DNA of 56,791 nt from a virus. Location: positions 1 to 56,791 of IMG/VR virus record IMGVR_UViG_3300030060_005193; one strand, given 5' to 3'. Under the pieces are notes generated by a model. That model saw only the letters and a list, made by a program, of their open reading frames with translations, searched no databases and was not told the origin of the DNA. Below, one piece after another: positions 40,258 to 49,580 of the stretch; the stretch's first letter is position 1; every line of letters starts with the position of its first letter. The position numbers and the translations under genes were made by a program.

Positions 40258-40722
40258 ATGGCAAAAAAGAAATTAAATAAAGTTATTAAAGGATTGAAAA
40301 AAGCAAGCAAAACTCATGCAAGTCAAGCTAAAACGCTTGCATCAATCAAGATGAAAAAAGGTGGTGGTGCTAAATCAAAAACACCAGCTAACGTAGCAAA
40401 TCCATCTATCTATGCAAGAGCTAAATCTAAAGCAAAAGCAAAGTTTGACGTATATCCGTCGGCTTATGCAAATGCCTACATGGTTTCTGAATACAAAAAA
40501 ATGGGTGGTAAATACAAAGGTGCTAAGAAAAAAGCAGCTGGTGGTGAAATGAGTTTGAAACCTATCCCATCTGCAAACAAAGGTTTACCCAAACTACCAA
40601 AAAAAGTAAGAAACAAAATGGGTTTCATGCAAGCTGGTGGTGCTGTTAAAATGGTTCAAGGCAGAGGTTGTGGAGCTATGATGCAAAGTAAACGTAAAAA
40701 AACTAGAGTGCCTAGCAGTTAA
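40258..40722 (+). CDS. Basic protein with double-glycine motifs
   Basis: 154 residues, Lys-rich. AAGGEM and QAGGAV resemble the Gly-Gly motifs in the neighbouring and large virion proteins. Starts directly after the previous stop. Probably DNA-binding and virion-associated, by composition and context. Confidence 0.55.
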   Translation: MAKKKLNKVIKGLKKASKTHASQAKTLASIKMKKGGGAKSKTPANVANPSIYARAKSKAKAKFDVYPSAYANAYMVSEYKKMGGKYKGAKKKAAGGEMSLKPIPSANKGLPKLPKKVRNKMGFMQAGGAVKMVQGRGCGAMMQSKRKKTRVPSS

Positions 40723-40724
40723 AA

Positions 40725-41024
40725 ATGAGTTTGACCAAATGGTTTAAAGAAGATTGGGTTGATATTGGCTCGCCAAAAAAAGGTGGCGGCTTTAATAAAT
40801 GTGGCAGGTCAAAACAAAAAAAAGACGCTAAAAGAAAATACCCAAAGTGTGTGCCAGCTGCCAAAGCTGCACGCATGACTAAATCAGAAAAAAAATCAGC
40901 AGTAAGTCGTAAACGAGCTAAAAAACAAGGCGTTGGTGGCAAGCCTACTAACGTTAAAACATTTGCAAAAAAAGGTGGTATGATAACTAAAAATTCAAAC
41001 ATGGGATTGTTTGGAAGGAGATAA
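40725..41024 (+). CDS. Basic protein with WxxEDWVDIG start
   Basis: 99 residues. TKWFKEDWVDIGSPKKGGGFNKCGR is a recurrent start among marine phage proteins; KYPKCVPAAKAARM and FAKKGGMI follow. Highly basic. Probably a minor virion or DNA-organising protein. Confidence 0.6.
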   Translation: MSLTKWFKEDWVDIGSPKKGGGFNKCGRSKQKKDAKRKYPKCVPAAKAARMTKSEKKSAVSRKRAKKQGVGGKPTNVKTFAKKGGMITKNSNMGLFGRR

Positions 41025-41025
41025 T

Positions 41026-41331
41026 ATGAAAGGAACTAAATATATGGCGAATGGTGGTGCTATGAAAGGCACTAAGTATATGTCTAAAGGCGGTGCAGCA
41101 AAATCAGAAATGAAAGCTAATCCAGGCATGGGTAAAATGCCTAAATCAGTTGTTAAGGCGCTTGAAAGAACAGGTAAAGTTGCTTTGACGTTTGCAGGCG
41201 GGCCTATAGGTATGGCAGCAAAAGGCGTGCTTATGAGAGACAAACTTAAACCAAAAGGACCAGTAAGCGGTAGAGCTGGCGGTGGTGGTATGAAAGGCAC
41301 CAAGTACAAAGCAAAAGGTGGAAAAAGGTAA
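41026..41331 (+). CDS. Basic protein with MKGTKY-GG repeats
   Basis: 101 residues from ATG 41026 (AAGGAG upstream). MKGTKYMANGG, MKGTKYMSKGG and a C-terminal MKGTKYKAKGG are three copies of the same motif; the middle is a short helical region. Fourth of the basic run. Function unknown. Confidence 0.6.
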   Translation: MKGTKYMANGGAMKGTKYMSKGGAAKSEMKANPGMGKMPKSVVKALERTGKVALTFAGGPIGMAAKGVLMRDKLKPKGPVSGRAGGGGMKGTKYKAKGGKR

Positions 41332-41349
41332 AATTTTTTATTAAATAAA

Positions 41350-42039
41350 GTGGCGTATTTAATATCAAATATCCCGCAGTTTAAATGCTGGGTAAGAAAA
41401 GAGTTTACAACTAATCATCAACACGGACACGGTGAATATCTGCATGCTTTAGCATTTGCAGTAAATACAATTCCAGATAGGTCTCTTTCCTTTCAAGTGG
41501 TCTTTACAGGCTGCGAGACCGACTTTGAAAATTATCCAGATAAAAACGTGCATGGTGGCGCTATGTGGGCCCGTATGCCCATACAGGCTTTAATAGCAGA
41601 TGTTCCTTTACAAGAGTGGCCAAACCCAATGCAAGACCATTTAGCACAACCTTGGGATTGTCTAAGTCATCATCATAGTGTGGTTACTTTAGATAGGGTC
41701 AGTTCAAGTCCTTGGTATTGTAAAATTGATGGTGAGTTTTATTTAGGTAAATATATGTTTACTGTAGATTATACCGAACATTCAATAGCTGACGACTCAG
41801 CTCAACACAAACAATCACACGTGCTATACTTAACTGACGCTGGTGACTATACTGGTAATTTTGTTGCTTTGCCAAATAACAGAGTAAGAGCAACAAATCC
41901 AGCTTTATGGAGAACAGGTGAAGGTGCTCCAGATTTTGCGCCATCACAATGGGTACATTCAGCCGAGGCACATGAAAGCTACACAGACCCAGTGATTACA
42001 TTTGACAATTTGTATGCCTCAGACGAAGATAGAGAGTAA
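41350..42039 (+). CDS. Hypothetical structural-region protein, GTG start
   Basis: 229 residues from GTG 41350. QHGHGEYLHALAFAVNTIPDRSLSFQVVFTG and WARMPIQALIADVPL recur in marine podoviral genomes at this point. Rich in His, Trp and acidic residues. Encoded just before the head-tail adaptor genes; likely a virion or assembly protein. Confidence 0.6.
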   Translation: MAYLISNIPQFKCWVRKEFTTNHQHGHGEYLHALAFAVNTIPDRSLSFQVVFTGCETDFENYPDKNVHGGAMWARMPIQALIADVPLQEWPNPMQDHLAQPWDCLSHHHSVVTLDRVSSSPWYCKIDGEFYLGKYMFTVDYTEHSIADDSAQHKQSHVLYLTDAGDYTGNFVALPNNRVRATNPALWRTGEGAPDFAPSQWVHSAEAHESYTDPVITFDNLYASDEDRE

Positions 42040-42041
42040 TT

Positions 42042-42737
42042 ATGGCATTATCTGGAAGCAAAGACTTTGAATTAGACGTAGCAGACTACGTTGAAGAAGC
42101 GTTTGAGCGTTGTGGTTTAGAGCTTCGCACTGGTTACGATTTAAAAAGTGCTACAAGAAGCCTTAATTTAATGCTTGCAGAGTGGGCCAACAGAGGTTTA
42201 AACCAATGGACAGTCAAAGAAAAAACTGTTGCTATGGTTAAAGATACAGGCACATATAACATTGATAGCACCAATGCCACAGCACCAATAGATGTGCTTG
42301 ATGTCTATATTAGAGAAACAGAAGGCACTGAAACTACTGACTTACCTATGACAAGGTTAAGCAGAGCTGAATATTCACACATAACAACCAAATCAAGTAC
42401 AGGTAAGCCAAATCAGTTTCTTATTGATAAACAATCTACTCCAACTATTACTGTTTGGCCAGTGCCAGATAAGTCAAGCACTTACACTGTTTATATGAAT
42501 GTTTTAACAAGAATGGATGATGCCGATGCTGGCGCAAATACTTTGGATATGCCTTTTAGGTTCTATCCTTGTTTGGCAGCAGGATTAGCTTACTACATGT
42601 CTTTAAAAAGAGCTCCAGACAGAACACAAATGTTGAAAGCTTTGTACGAGGAAGAGTTCCAAAGAGCCTTGTCTACAGATGAAGACCGAGCCTCTTTTAA
42701 AATATCACCTAATTTAAGGAGTTACAACAACGCATAA
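42042..42737 (+). CDS. Head-tail adaptor-like protein (P22 gp4-like)
   Basis: 231 residues. DVADYVEEAFERCGLELRTGYD, LNLMLAEWANRGLNQW and RAPDRTQMLKALYEEEFQRA are characteristic of the adaptor that binds below the portal in podoviruses. The order adaptor, small gene, second adaptor supports the call. Confidence 0.7.
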   Translation: MALSGSKDFELDVADYVEEAFERCGLELRTGYDLKSATRSLNLMLAEWANRGLNQWTVKEKTVAMVKDTGTYNIDSTNATAPIDVLDVYIRETEGTETTDLPMTRLSRAEYSHITTKSSTGKPNQFLIDKQSTPTITVWPVPDKSSTYTVYMNVLTRMDDADAGANTLDMPFRFYPCLAAGLAYYMSLKRAPDRTQMLKALYEEEFQRALSTDEDRASFKISPNLRSYNNA

Positions 42738-43048
42738 TGTCTTTTGCATCAGGTAAACATTCATACGGAATCTGTGATATATCTGGTTTTAGATATAAGT
42801 TACATGATATGCGTAAAACATGGGATGGTTTATTGGTTGGACCAGACATGTGGGATGCAAAACATCCACAATTAGAGCCAAAACCAGCTCCAGAAGACCC
42901 ACAAGCTGTTAAAAATGCAAGACCAGATAAAGCAGACGATAATAGAAAATTTTTAGTCTATACGAATGTTGGTGATGGTAAGTTAGGTAGTGTATTATCT
43001 ACATTTGAGGTTTCATCAGGTGTTGGTGAGGTAACGGTGACAACATGA
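42737..43048 (+). CDS. Hypothetical protein between adaptor genes
   Basis: 103 residues. YGICDISGFRYKLHDMRKTWDGLLVGPD is a recurrent phage pattern in this position (two cysteine/aspartate-containing strands). Overlaps both neighbours by one to four bases. Likely minor virion protein. Confidence 0.65.
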   Translation: MSFASGKHSYGICDISGFRYKLHDMRKTWDGLLVGPDMWDAKHPQLEPKPAPEDPQAVKNARPDKADDNRKFLVYTNVGDGKLGSVLSTFEVSSGVGEVTVTT

Positions 43049-43689
43049 GTTTTACATACAGTACATTAAAAACAGCCATACAAGATTACTTACAGGTTTC
43101 TGAATCTACATTTACAACACAACTTCCAACATTTATAACAGAAGCAGAAGACCGTATATTTTCTTTTGTGCAGTTGCCAGAACAACGTAAAAATGTTCAA
43201 GGAACTGTAACAACAGGTAATAGATTTTTAGCAACACCTACAGATTTTTATGCACCTATGAGTTTGGCTGTCATAAGCTCAAGCACATACGACTATTTAG
43301 ATTTCAAACATCCATCATTCATAAAGGAATATTCATCTGGAACTACACGTTCTAAACCGAAATATTACTCTTTGTTTGATGATGCGGCATTTGAAGTATC
43401 GCCTATACCTGATTCGGATTATACGGTTGAGCTTCATTATTTACATAAACCAGTCTCTTTGACTGCTGGTAGCGACTCTGGCACAACATTTTTGTCAACT
43501 GATTATTCAGATGCTTTGTTGTATGGCTCTTTAATAGAAGGAGCAATATTTTTAAAAGAACCGCCTGACGTTATCGCTCAACTAGAGGGACGTTTTAAGG
43601 AGGCGGTAGCCAGAATGAAAAACACATCAGAAGGTCGTGGAACACGCGACGAATACAGGTATGATTCAGTCCGCTCTAGCGTGAGCTGA
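43045..43689 (+). CDS. Phage adaptor/tail connector-like protein
   Basis: 214 residues. YSTLKTAIQDYLQVSESTFTTQLPTFITEAEDRIF, LLYGSLIEGAIFLKEP and RFKEAVARM match podoviral connector proteins that follow the first adaptor. It probably forms the next ring of the short tail. Confidence 0.7.
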   Translation: MSFTYSTLKTAIQDYLQVSESTFTTQLPTFITEAEDRIFSFVQLPEQRKNVQGTVTTGNRFLATPTDFYAPMSLAVISSSTYDYLDFKHPSFIKEYSSGTTRSKPKYYSLFDDAAFEVSPIPDSDYTVELHYLHKPVSLTAGSDSGTTFLSTDYSDALLYGSLIEGAIFLKEPPDVIAQLEGRFKEAVARMKNTSEGRGTRDEYRYDSVRSSVS

Positions 43690-44408
43690 TGGACAGAATA
43701 GAAAATTTAGAAGGCAAAAAAATTGCCCTAGTGGGACTTGGTATATCACAAGTTGATTTTGCAATAGGGTTACAAAACGGCAGAGAGTGGGATGAGGTTT
43801 GGTGTATAAACTCAACTGCCTCTACTTATCCATGCGACCGTATTTTTATGTTAGACCCTGCAAGTAGGTTTTTTGATACTGACGATGCAGGTAAACAAAC
43901 ATCGGTTATGTGTCGTGTTTTAGAACAAACAGAAACACCTGTTTATACCTGTGAGTTAGACCATAGAATTAAAAATCCTGTTATGTACCCAATAGAAGAG
44001 GTTTGTAACGCAACAAAATGTGCTTATCTTAACAATACTGTTGCTTACGCTATAGCTTTTGCTTTGTGGAACAAGGTTGGTAGACTAGATTTATTCGGCA
44101 TAGATTTTTCATACAAAGAAAATATGCACTTTGCAGAGGCAGGTAGAGCCTGTGTTGAGTTTTGGATAAGCAAATGTATGAGTGAAGATATATTAATTGG
44201 TATAAGCGGCAGGTCAACAGTTTTAGATTCTAATGTGCCAGCTACAGAAAAACTTTATGGTTTTCACAGATTGAACAAACCATTAGTAGCAGTTCCACAT
44301 GAGGGTAAGTTTATTATTGGACCTTATCAAGATATAAACAAACAATTAGAACAGCATGGTTTAAAAATAGATGAGGATGTAGTTCCGCCAGAACCATACA
44401 AAGGATGA
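43689..44408 (+). CDS. Rossmann-fold MptE/DUF115-like protein
   Basis: 239 residues. KKIALVGLGISQVDFAI is a Rossmann-type nucleotide loop; WCINSTASTYPCDRIFMLD, NTVAYAIAFALW and LDLFGIDFSYKE resemble the 6-hydroxymethylpterin pyrophosphokinase MptE-like/DUF115 fold also seen near glycosyltransferases. An enzyme in the middle of connector genes is unexpected. The role is unknown; modification of virion or host surface glycans is one possibility. Confidence 0.55.
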   Translation: MDRIENLEGKKIALVGLGISQVDFAIGLQNGREWDEVWCINSTASTYPCDRIFMLDPASRFFDTDDAGKQTSVMCRVLEQTETPVYTCELDHRIKNPVMYPIEEVCNATKCAYLNNTVAYAIAFALWNKVGRLDLFGIDFSYKENMHFAEAGRACVEFWISKCMSEDILIGISGRSTVLDSNVPATEKLYGFHRLNKPLVAVPHEGKFIIGPYQDINKQLEQHGLKIDEDVVPPEPYKG

Positions 44409-44692
44409 GCGTAGGAAGCGATTTTGTTTTAGGTCAAGTTGGTATTACAACAACAGATGGCAAAGGACATGACCCAGAATTTTGGGCAGCACAGGCAACG
44501 AAAAAAATTTGCGACATTTCTAACGATGCACCTGAGCATATAAAACAGCAGGCTTTGGCTTTTCAAAATCAAGTTTATACTGTAATCTTACATAGTATGA
44601 AAAATGCAATAAAGTCACAGAACACGACTTATGCAAATTTATTAAAAAAACAGGGCCACAGCGACATGGCTAAAATATTGAAGGAGCTATAA
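44405..44692 (+). CDS. Hypothetical helical protein
   Basis: 95 residues, helical (HIKQQALAFQNQVYTVILHSM), overlapping both neighbours by one to four bases. Probable assembly or minor virion protein by position only. Confidence 0.6.
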   Translation: MSVGSDFVLGQVGITTTDGKGHDPEFWAAQATKKICDISNDAPEHIKQQALAFQNQVYTVILHSMKNAIKSQNTTYANLLKKQGHSDMAKILKEL

Positions 44693-45120
44693 TGGCAATA
44701 ACATCAGCGATATGTACGAGTTTCAAGCAAGAGTTGCTTGTTGGCACGCATAATTTTACAGCAACAAGTGGTAACAGTTTTAAATTAGCCTTGTATAGCA
44801 GTTCTGCAACACTAGGAGCTGGCACAACTGCTTACGTAACAACAGGTGAGGCTACAGGCACAAACTATACTACTGCTGGCTCTGCACTTACGTCAGTAAC
44901 ACCAACAACATCTGGCACTACTGCTATTTGTGATTTTGCAGACTTAACATTTAGTAACGCTACGGTAACAGCTAGAGGTTGTTTAATTTACAATGACACA
45001 CAATCTGACAAGGCTGTTGCTGCAATAGATTTTGGTGGAGACAAAACTTCTACTGCTGGAGATTTTACTATTGTTTTTCCAAGCGCTACTGCAACAGGCG
45101 CGATAATTAGGTTAGCGTAA
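44692..45120 (+). CDS. Probable structural protein
   Basis: 142 residues, beta-rich and Thr/Ala-rich. ICTSFKQELLVGTHNF, FKLALYSSSATLGAGTTAY and CLIYNDT match a widespread small virion protein type in marine phages. Likely a tail-associated or capsid-surface protein. Confidence 0.65.
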   Translation: MAITSAICTSFKQELLVGTHNFTATSGNSFKLALYSSSATLGAGTTAYVTTGEATGTNYTTAGSALTSVTPTTSGTTAICDFADLTFSNATVTARGCLIYNDTQSDKAVAAIDFGGDKTSTAGDFTIVFPSATATGAIIRLA

Positions 45121-45130
45121 ATGTCGTGTT

Positions 45131-47023
45131 ATGCCGCTATCAAAACTTAATTTTAAGCCTGGAATAAACAAAGAGGAAACCGACTATTCAAATGAAGGTG
45201 GTTGGGTTGACGGCGATAAAATTCGTTTCAGAAAAGGTCGCGTAGAAAAAATCGGCGGTTGGGAAAAGCTTAATACAAATTCAATTATAGGCTCTGCTAG
45301 AGCTTTGCACTCATGGATTTCATTAGGTGGTAATAAATATTTAGGTGTAGGCACAACTAATAAATATTACATAGAAGAGGGCAACACTTATAACGATATA
45401 ACGCCTATAAGAAAAAACACCACAAACGCCGCTACTTTTGCTGCTACTAATGGTTCTGCTACGCTTACTGTAACCGATAGTAGTCATGGTGCTGTAACTG
45501 GAGATTTTGTTACTTTTTCAAGCGCTGTTAGTTTAGGTGGTAATGTTACTGCTGCTGTTATAAACCAGGAATACCAAATTAGTTTAGTTACTGGCACAAA
45601 CACTTATGAAATTTCAGCTAAAGATACAAGCGGCGCAACAGTTACCGCAAATGCAAGTGATAGTGGCAATGGAGGCTCTGCTACCGATGCAGCTTATCAA
45701 GTAAACTCAGGGTTAGAGTTTTATGTTGAATCAACAGGATGGGGTGTTGGCACTTGGGGTGCTGGCGCTTGGGGTTCGTCTACTGCATTAAGCGACACTA
45801 ACCAACTAAGATTATGGACACATGATAATTATGGCGAAGATTTAATGATAAATCCTCGCGGCGGTAGTATTTATAGGTGGGTAGAAAATAACGGCCTTAC
45901 AACAAGAGCAGTACAGCTTTCTGCCGTATCTGGCGCAAACTTAGTGCCAACCCGTGGCTTACAAGTATTAACGTCAGAAACCGATAGGCATTTGATAGTT
46001 TTAGGCGCAGACCCAATAAGTAGTGGTTCAAGGACAGGAACTTTAGACCCTATGTTGATTGCATTTAGCGACCAAGAAAATCCTTTAGAGTTTGAGCCAC
46101 TTGCAACAAATACCGCAGGTTCTTTGAGATTATCTTCTGGCTCTTCTATTGTAGGCGGCTTAAAAGCAAGACAAGAGGTTTTAATATGGACAGACACATC
46201 TTTGTATTCAATGAATTTTATTGGACCACCTCTTACATTTGCTGTAAACCTAATTAATGAGGGTGCAGGACTAATTGGCCCTAAAGCTGCTGCAAATTCA
46301 CCAAAAGGTGTTTTTTATATGTCCAAGAAAGGTTTTTATTTTTACAATGGCGCTGTGCAAAAGTTACCATGCTCAGTGCAGGACTATGTTTTTTCTGACT
46401 TAGATGAAAGCCAAGCGTTTAAATGTTTTGCTGGCCTAAACGAAGAGTTTAGCGAAGTTTGGTTTTTCTACCCTTCAACGACTGATAATGAAACAGAAAT
46501 ATCTAGGTATGTAATTTACAACTATGAGGAAAACTCTTGGAGCATAGGCTCATTAGAAAGGTATAGCTGGTTAGCAGCTGGTGTACTAAACAAGCCTCTA
46601 GCAGCAGGTGAGGCAAGCTCAACCAAATACGTTTATGAGCATGAGAAAGGTTTTAACAATGATAGCGATTCAATGGATGGTGTTTTTATAGAATCAGCTG
46701 ACATAGATATTGCAGATGGTGAAAATTTTGTATTTCTTAAAAAAATACTTCCAGATATATTGTTTGTAAATCAAGTAGGGACAAGTCAAAACCCTTGTAT
46801 AAATGTGGTTGTTAAAAGACGTGATTTTGCAAATCAAACCTTAACCACTGATTCTACAACACAGATTACATCAAGCTCTACTTTTGGCTCATTACGTTCG
46901 CGTGCTAGACAATTTGTTTTAAGGTTTGAGTCCGATGATGACACCTCTGAAACAGATAGAAAAAATTATAAGTGGAGGCTAGGAAGCACAAGAGTAGAAG
47001 TTCAACCGTCAGGACGTAGATAA
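45131..47023 (+). CDS. Tail hub or stabilisation-like protein (P22 gp10-like)
   Basis: 630 residues. LNFKPGINKEETDYSNEGGWVDGDKIRFRKG is the conserved start of a large podoviral tail protein. The remainder is beta-propeller-like with repeated WG and LxV strands (GLKARQEVLIWTDTSLYSM, GVFYMSKKGFYFYNG). Position after the adaptors fits the P22 gp10/nozzle role. Confidence 0.7.
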   Translation: MPLSKLNFKPGINKEETDYSNEGGWVDGDKIRFRKGRVEKIGGWEKLNTNSIIGSARALHSWISLGGNKYLGVGTTNKYYIEEGNTYNDITPIRKNTTNAATFAATNGSATLTVTDSSHGAVTGDFVTFSSAVSLGGNVTAAVINQEYQISLVTGTNTYEISAKDTSGATVTANASDSGNGGSATDAAYQVNSGLEFYVESTGWGVGTWGAGAWGSSTALSDTNQLRLWTHDNYGEDLMINPRGGSIYRWVENNGLTTRAVQLSAVSGANLVPTRGLQVLTSETDRHLIVLGADPISSGSRTGTLDPMLIAFSDQENPLEFEPLATNTAGSLRLSSGSSIVGGLKARQEVLIWTDTSLYSMNFIGPPLTFAVNLINEGAGLIGPKAAANSPKGVFYMSKKGFYFYNGAVQKLPCSVQDYVFSDLDESQAFKCFAGLNEEFSEVWFFYPSTTDNETEISRYVIYNYEENSWSIGSLERYSWLAAGVLNKPLAAGEASSTKYVYEHEKGFNNDSDSMDGVFIESADIDIADGENFVFLKKILPDILFVNQVGTSQNPCINVVVKRRDFANQTLTTDSTTQITSSSTFGSLRSRARQFVLRFESDDDTSETDRKNYKWRLGSTRVEVQPSGRR

Positions 47024-47334
47024 TGAGTAAATTACTACCAACTCAGTTGCCTTTTGCTCAGGGTGAAACAGTTTCAGCAGATACTTTTAACAGATTAATT
47101 AGAATATTAGAAATTAACCTTAGTTCTGTAGACCCAGACGCAATTAAATCATATAACTCCACAGACATTAGCGAGTTGCAATTTGCTACAGGTGCTATTA
47201 TATTTAACTCAACGACAGAGGTTCATCAAGCCTTTGATGGCACACAGTTTAGAAACCTGTATGAACATCAAACTTATTTGACTGGACTTTCTGCTACAAT
47301 GAGTTTAGGAACAGTAACAGTGAGTACGCCATAA
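47023..47334 (+). CDS. Hypothetical tail-region protein
   Basis: 103 residues. QLPFAQGETVSADTFNRLIRILEINLSSVDPD is a recurrent start in marine phages. The C-terminus is beta-rich. Overlaps its neighbours by one base. Likely a short tail or needle-associated protein. Confidence 0.6.
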   Translation: MSKLLPTQLPFAQGETVSADTFNRLIRILEINLSSVDPDAIKSYNSTDISELQFATGAIIFNSTTEVHQAFDGTQFRNLYEHQTYLTGLSATMSLGTVTVSTP

Positions 47335-49580
47335 TGATAAATGAACTATTAAGACAAAGAATACTAGGACTAACAGGCGACGCTTCTATGTTGCCTCCAG
47401 AGCGTTTAGAAGGTGATGGCGACGCTTTTGGGCCTGGTGTCTTGTCTGACCAAGACAAAGCAATAGCAGAGCAATTAGGCATAAATCCTGATACGGCTCA
47501 GGTGGTGGGTGACCAGCAACTTCAAGAACAAATAGAAATGGCTAAAAGAATGTTAAATCGGCAATATCAAGAGGAAATGAAAATGCTTGAAAGCACTATG
47601 CCTATAAAAACGATGCCGTCACCTGCGGTAGAGGCACCAACGAATCCACGCGATTTAATTACAAATCTACCTGCTTCAGCAGTGCCGATGGCTGAGAATC
47701 CACGCGATTTAATTCAAAATCTGCCTGCTCCAGCGAGGCCGATGGCTGAGAATCCACGCGATTTAATACAGTTGTTTAAAGGTGCAGAAAACATGTCGCC
47801 AGAAGAACAAGCATCTATACAAAACCTCATGCAGCGTGGTCTAGTGCAAGAGCAAGCGCCAATGATGGGTATAGCACAAGAAATTGCTGCTCAAGGCGAA
47901 GGTGAAGATACTCAACTTGCTCATTTAAAACCAGGTGAAGTAGTTTTACCACCAGAGTTTTTTGAAGATGATAGATTTGAGGCGATGGTTGAGAGTAAAT
48001 TTAAAGAAATTGGAGTAAACCCAGAAGAGGCTGTTGTTGGCACAGGTATAGCTACACTAAACCCAATCACAGGATTAGAACAATTTGGATTTTTCAAAAA
48101 GATAGGCAAAAGTCTTAAAAAAGTAGTTAAAAAAGTAGCGCCTATCGCTGCATTTATACCTGGAGTTGGTACAGCTTTAGGAGGAGTATTGGGTGGTATT
48201 GGTGGCTTGGCCTCAAAGATACCTGTCATTGGAGGCACCTTGGGTAAAATTGGAAGCACTGTTGCAGGAGGTATTGCTAAAGCAGGCATACCTGGTCTTT
48301 CATCTATTGCAGGTGGGACAGCTGGTGGTTTTAGCGGTATTGTACCTGGTTTAACAAATCCTTTAGCTGGCGGTATGTTTGGAAAAACAGGCTCTACTTT
48401 CGCAGGTGGTCCAGCAGCAGGACAAGGTTTAGCAAATAAATTTGGTTTAGGTAGCGGTACACCAAGTCAAGTTGCGTCTTCAAACTTAGCAACAAATGCA
48501 CAAAATGCTTTAAATAGCATGACACCAACACAATTAGCTTCAATGCCACCTGCACAGCTACAACAGTTACAACAATTAGCTGCTGGAGGCAGTGGCGGTT
48601 TTCTCAGTAATCTAACAGGCGGCGGTGGCGGTAGCGGTGGAGGCGGAGGCTTTTTGGGAGGTCTTGGTAATTTTGCAAAGACAGCTGGTATCGGAGCCTT
48701 AGCTGCTGGTTTGGGTAAACTAGCTTATGAAGACGCTAAAAAACAAACAGGAGTTCCTTTAACCCCATTAACAACCATGAGTCCAACTGGTAGATACAAT
48801 ATTGAAGCTGAAATAGCTAGAAGAATGGGACAAGAGACACCAAACCCAGTTGAGTTTGGTTTATTACCCGCAAACACTTTTCCAGAGTTATCTGGTGGCA
48901 AGCCAGCAGGTATGATGTATGGCGGTGCTGTAGAAGATTTAACAGGCGGTATGGCTATGGGCATGCAAGAAGGTGGGGGTATTATGGCCTTTGCTCAGGG
49001 CGGAGCAGTACAAATGCAAGATGGTGGTGGCATTGATAGTTTGTCTCAAGATAAAATTAATAAATATTTAGATGAATTAAGCCAAAAAAAACAAGATATG
49101 TTTTTTCATAATAAATTTCCTACAACCTTAGTAAGTAAACAAAAATTTAAAACAGCAAAAGAAAACTATGACAACGCGGCAAGATATGTAACGCCAGAAA
49201 ACCTTGCTAAATATGAGGAAGGTGGTATGGATGCAATTTCATCAAAAGCAGCAAAAAAAAGTTTGAAAAAATATTTAAACTCTATAAATGCAAAAAAAAT
49301 GTCAGAGGGTGGTGGTATGAATCCAGGTGAGTTTCCAAGAATGGATGGCGATATAAATGGTCCAGGTACAGAAACCAGTGATGACATACCAGCTATGTTA
49401 AGCGATGGTGAGTTTGTAATGACAGGACAAGCCGTAAGAGGTGCTGGCTCATACGAAATGCAATCAGACCCAAGCGGTATTATTAGTTTAATGCCAACTA
49501 TGGATGAAAACAGAGAAAGAGGCATGGATAATATGTATGCAATGATGGACACTTTTGCAAGCAAAGCTAAGGAATCATAA
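47334..49580 (+). CDS. Large virion protein with internal repeats and GG motifs
   Basis: 748 residues. Residues ~100-145 hold an 18-residue NPRDLIxNLP repeat. AHLKPGEVVLPPEF (about 198) is a conserved-looking module. Residues ~260-350 are Gly/Ala-rich hydrophobic stretches (KKVAPIAAFIPGVGTALGG) that could insert in membranes. MYGGAV, FAQGGAV, MQDGGG and SEGGGM (~527-660) repeat a double-glycine motif, and ETSDDIPAMLSDGEFVM is near the end. Probably an internal ejection or minor tail protein. Confidence 0.6.
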   Translation: MINELLRQRILGLTGDASMLPPERLEGDGDAFGPGVLSDQDKAIAEQLGINPDTAQVVGDQQLQEQIEMAKRMLNRQYQEEMKMLESTMPIKTMPSPAVEAPTNPRDLITNLPASAVPMAENPRDLIQNLPAPARPMAENPRDLIQLFKGAENMSPEEQASIQNLMQRGLVQEQAPMMGIAQEIAAQGEGEDTQLAHLKPGEVVLPPEFFEDDRFEAMVESKFKEIGVNPEEAVVGTGIATLNPITGLEQFGFFKKIGKSLKKVVKKVAPIAAFIPGVGTALGGVLGGIGGLASKIPVIGGTLGKIGSTVAGGIAKAGIPGLSSIAGGTAGGFSGIVPGLTNPLAGGMFGKTGSTFAGGPAAGQGLANKFGLGSGTPSQVASSNLATNAQNALNSMTPTQLASMPPAQLQQLQQLAAGGSGGFLSNLTGGGGGSGGGGGFLGGLGNFAKTAGIGALAAGLGKLAYEDAKKQTGVPLTPLTTMSPTGRYNIEAEIARRMGQETPNPVEFGLLPANTFPELSGGKPAGMMYGGAVEDLTGGMAMGMQEGGGIMAFAQGGAVQMQDGGGIDSLSQDKINKYLDELSQKKQDMFFHNKFPTTLVSKQKFKTAKENYDNAARYVTPENLAKYEEGGMDAISSKAAKKSLKKYLNSINAKKMSEGGGMNPGEFPRMDGDINGPGTETSDDIPAMLSDGEFVMTGQAVRGAGSYEMQSDPSGIISLMPTMDENRERGMDNMYAMMDTFASKAKES
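47641..47768 (+). repeat. 54-bp tandem coding repeat
   Basis: AATCCACGCGATTTAAT starts at 47643, 47697 and 47751, a 54-bp period giving about 2.3 copies. The encoded unit is NPRDLI(T/Q)NLPA.A.PMAE. Units differ at few bases, so the duplication is recent. Confidence 0.85.

Noticed and set aside
43689-44408. Glycosyltransferase call
   Set aside because: No DxD motif or donor-binding pattern; the Rossmann/MptE-like pattern fits better.
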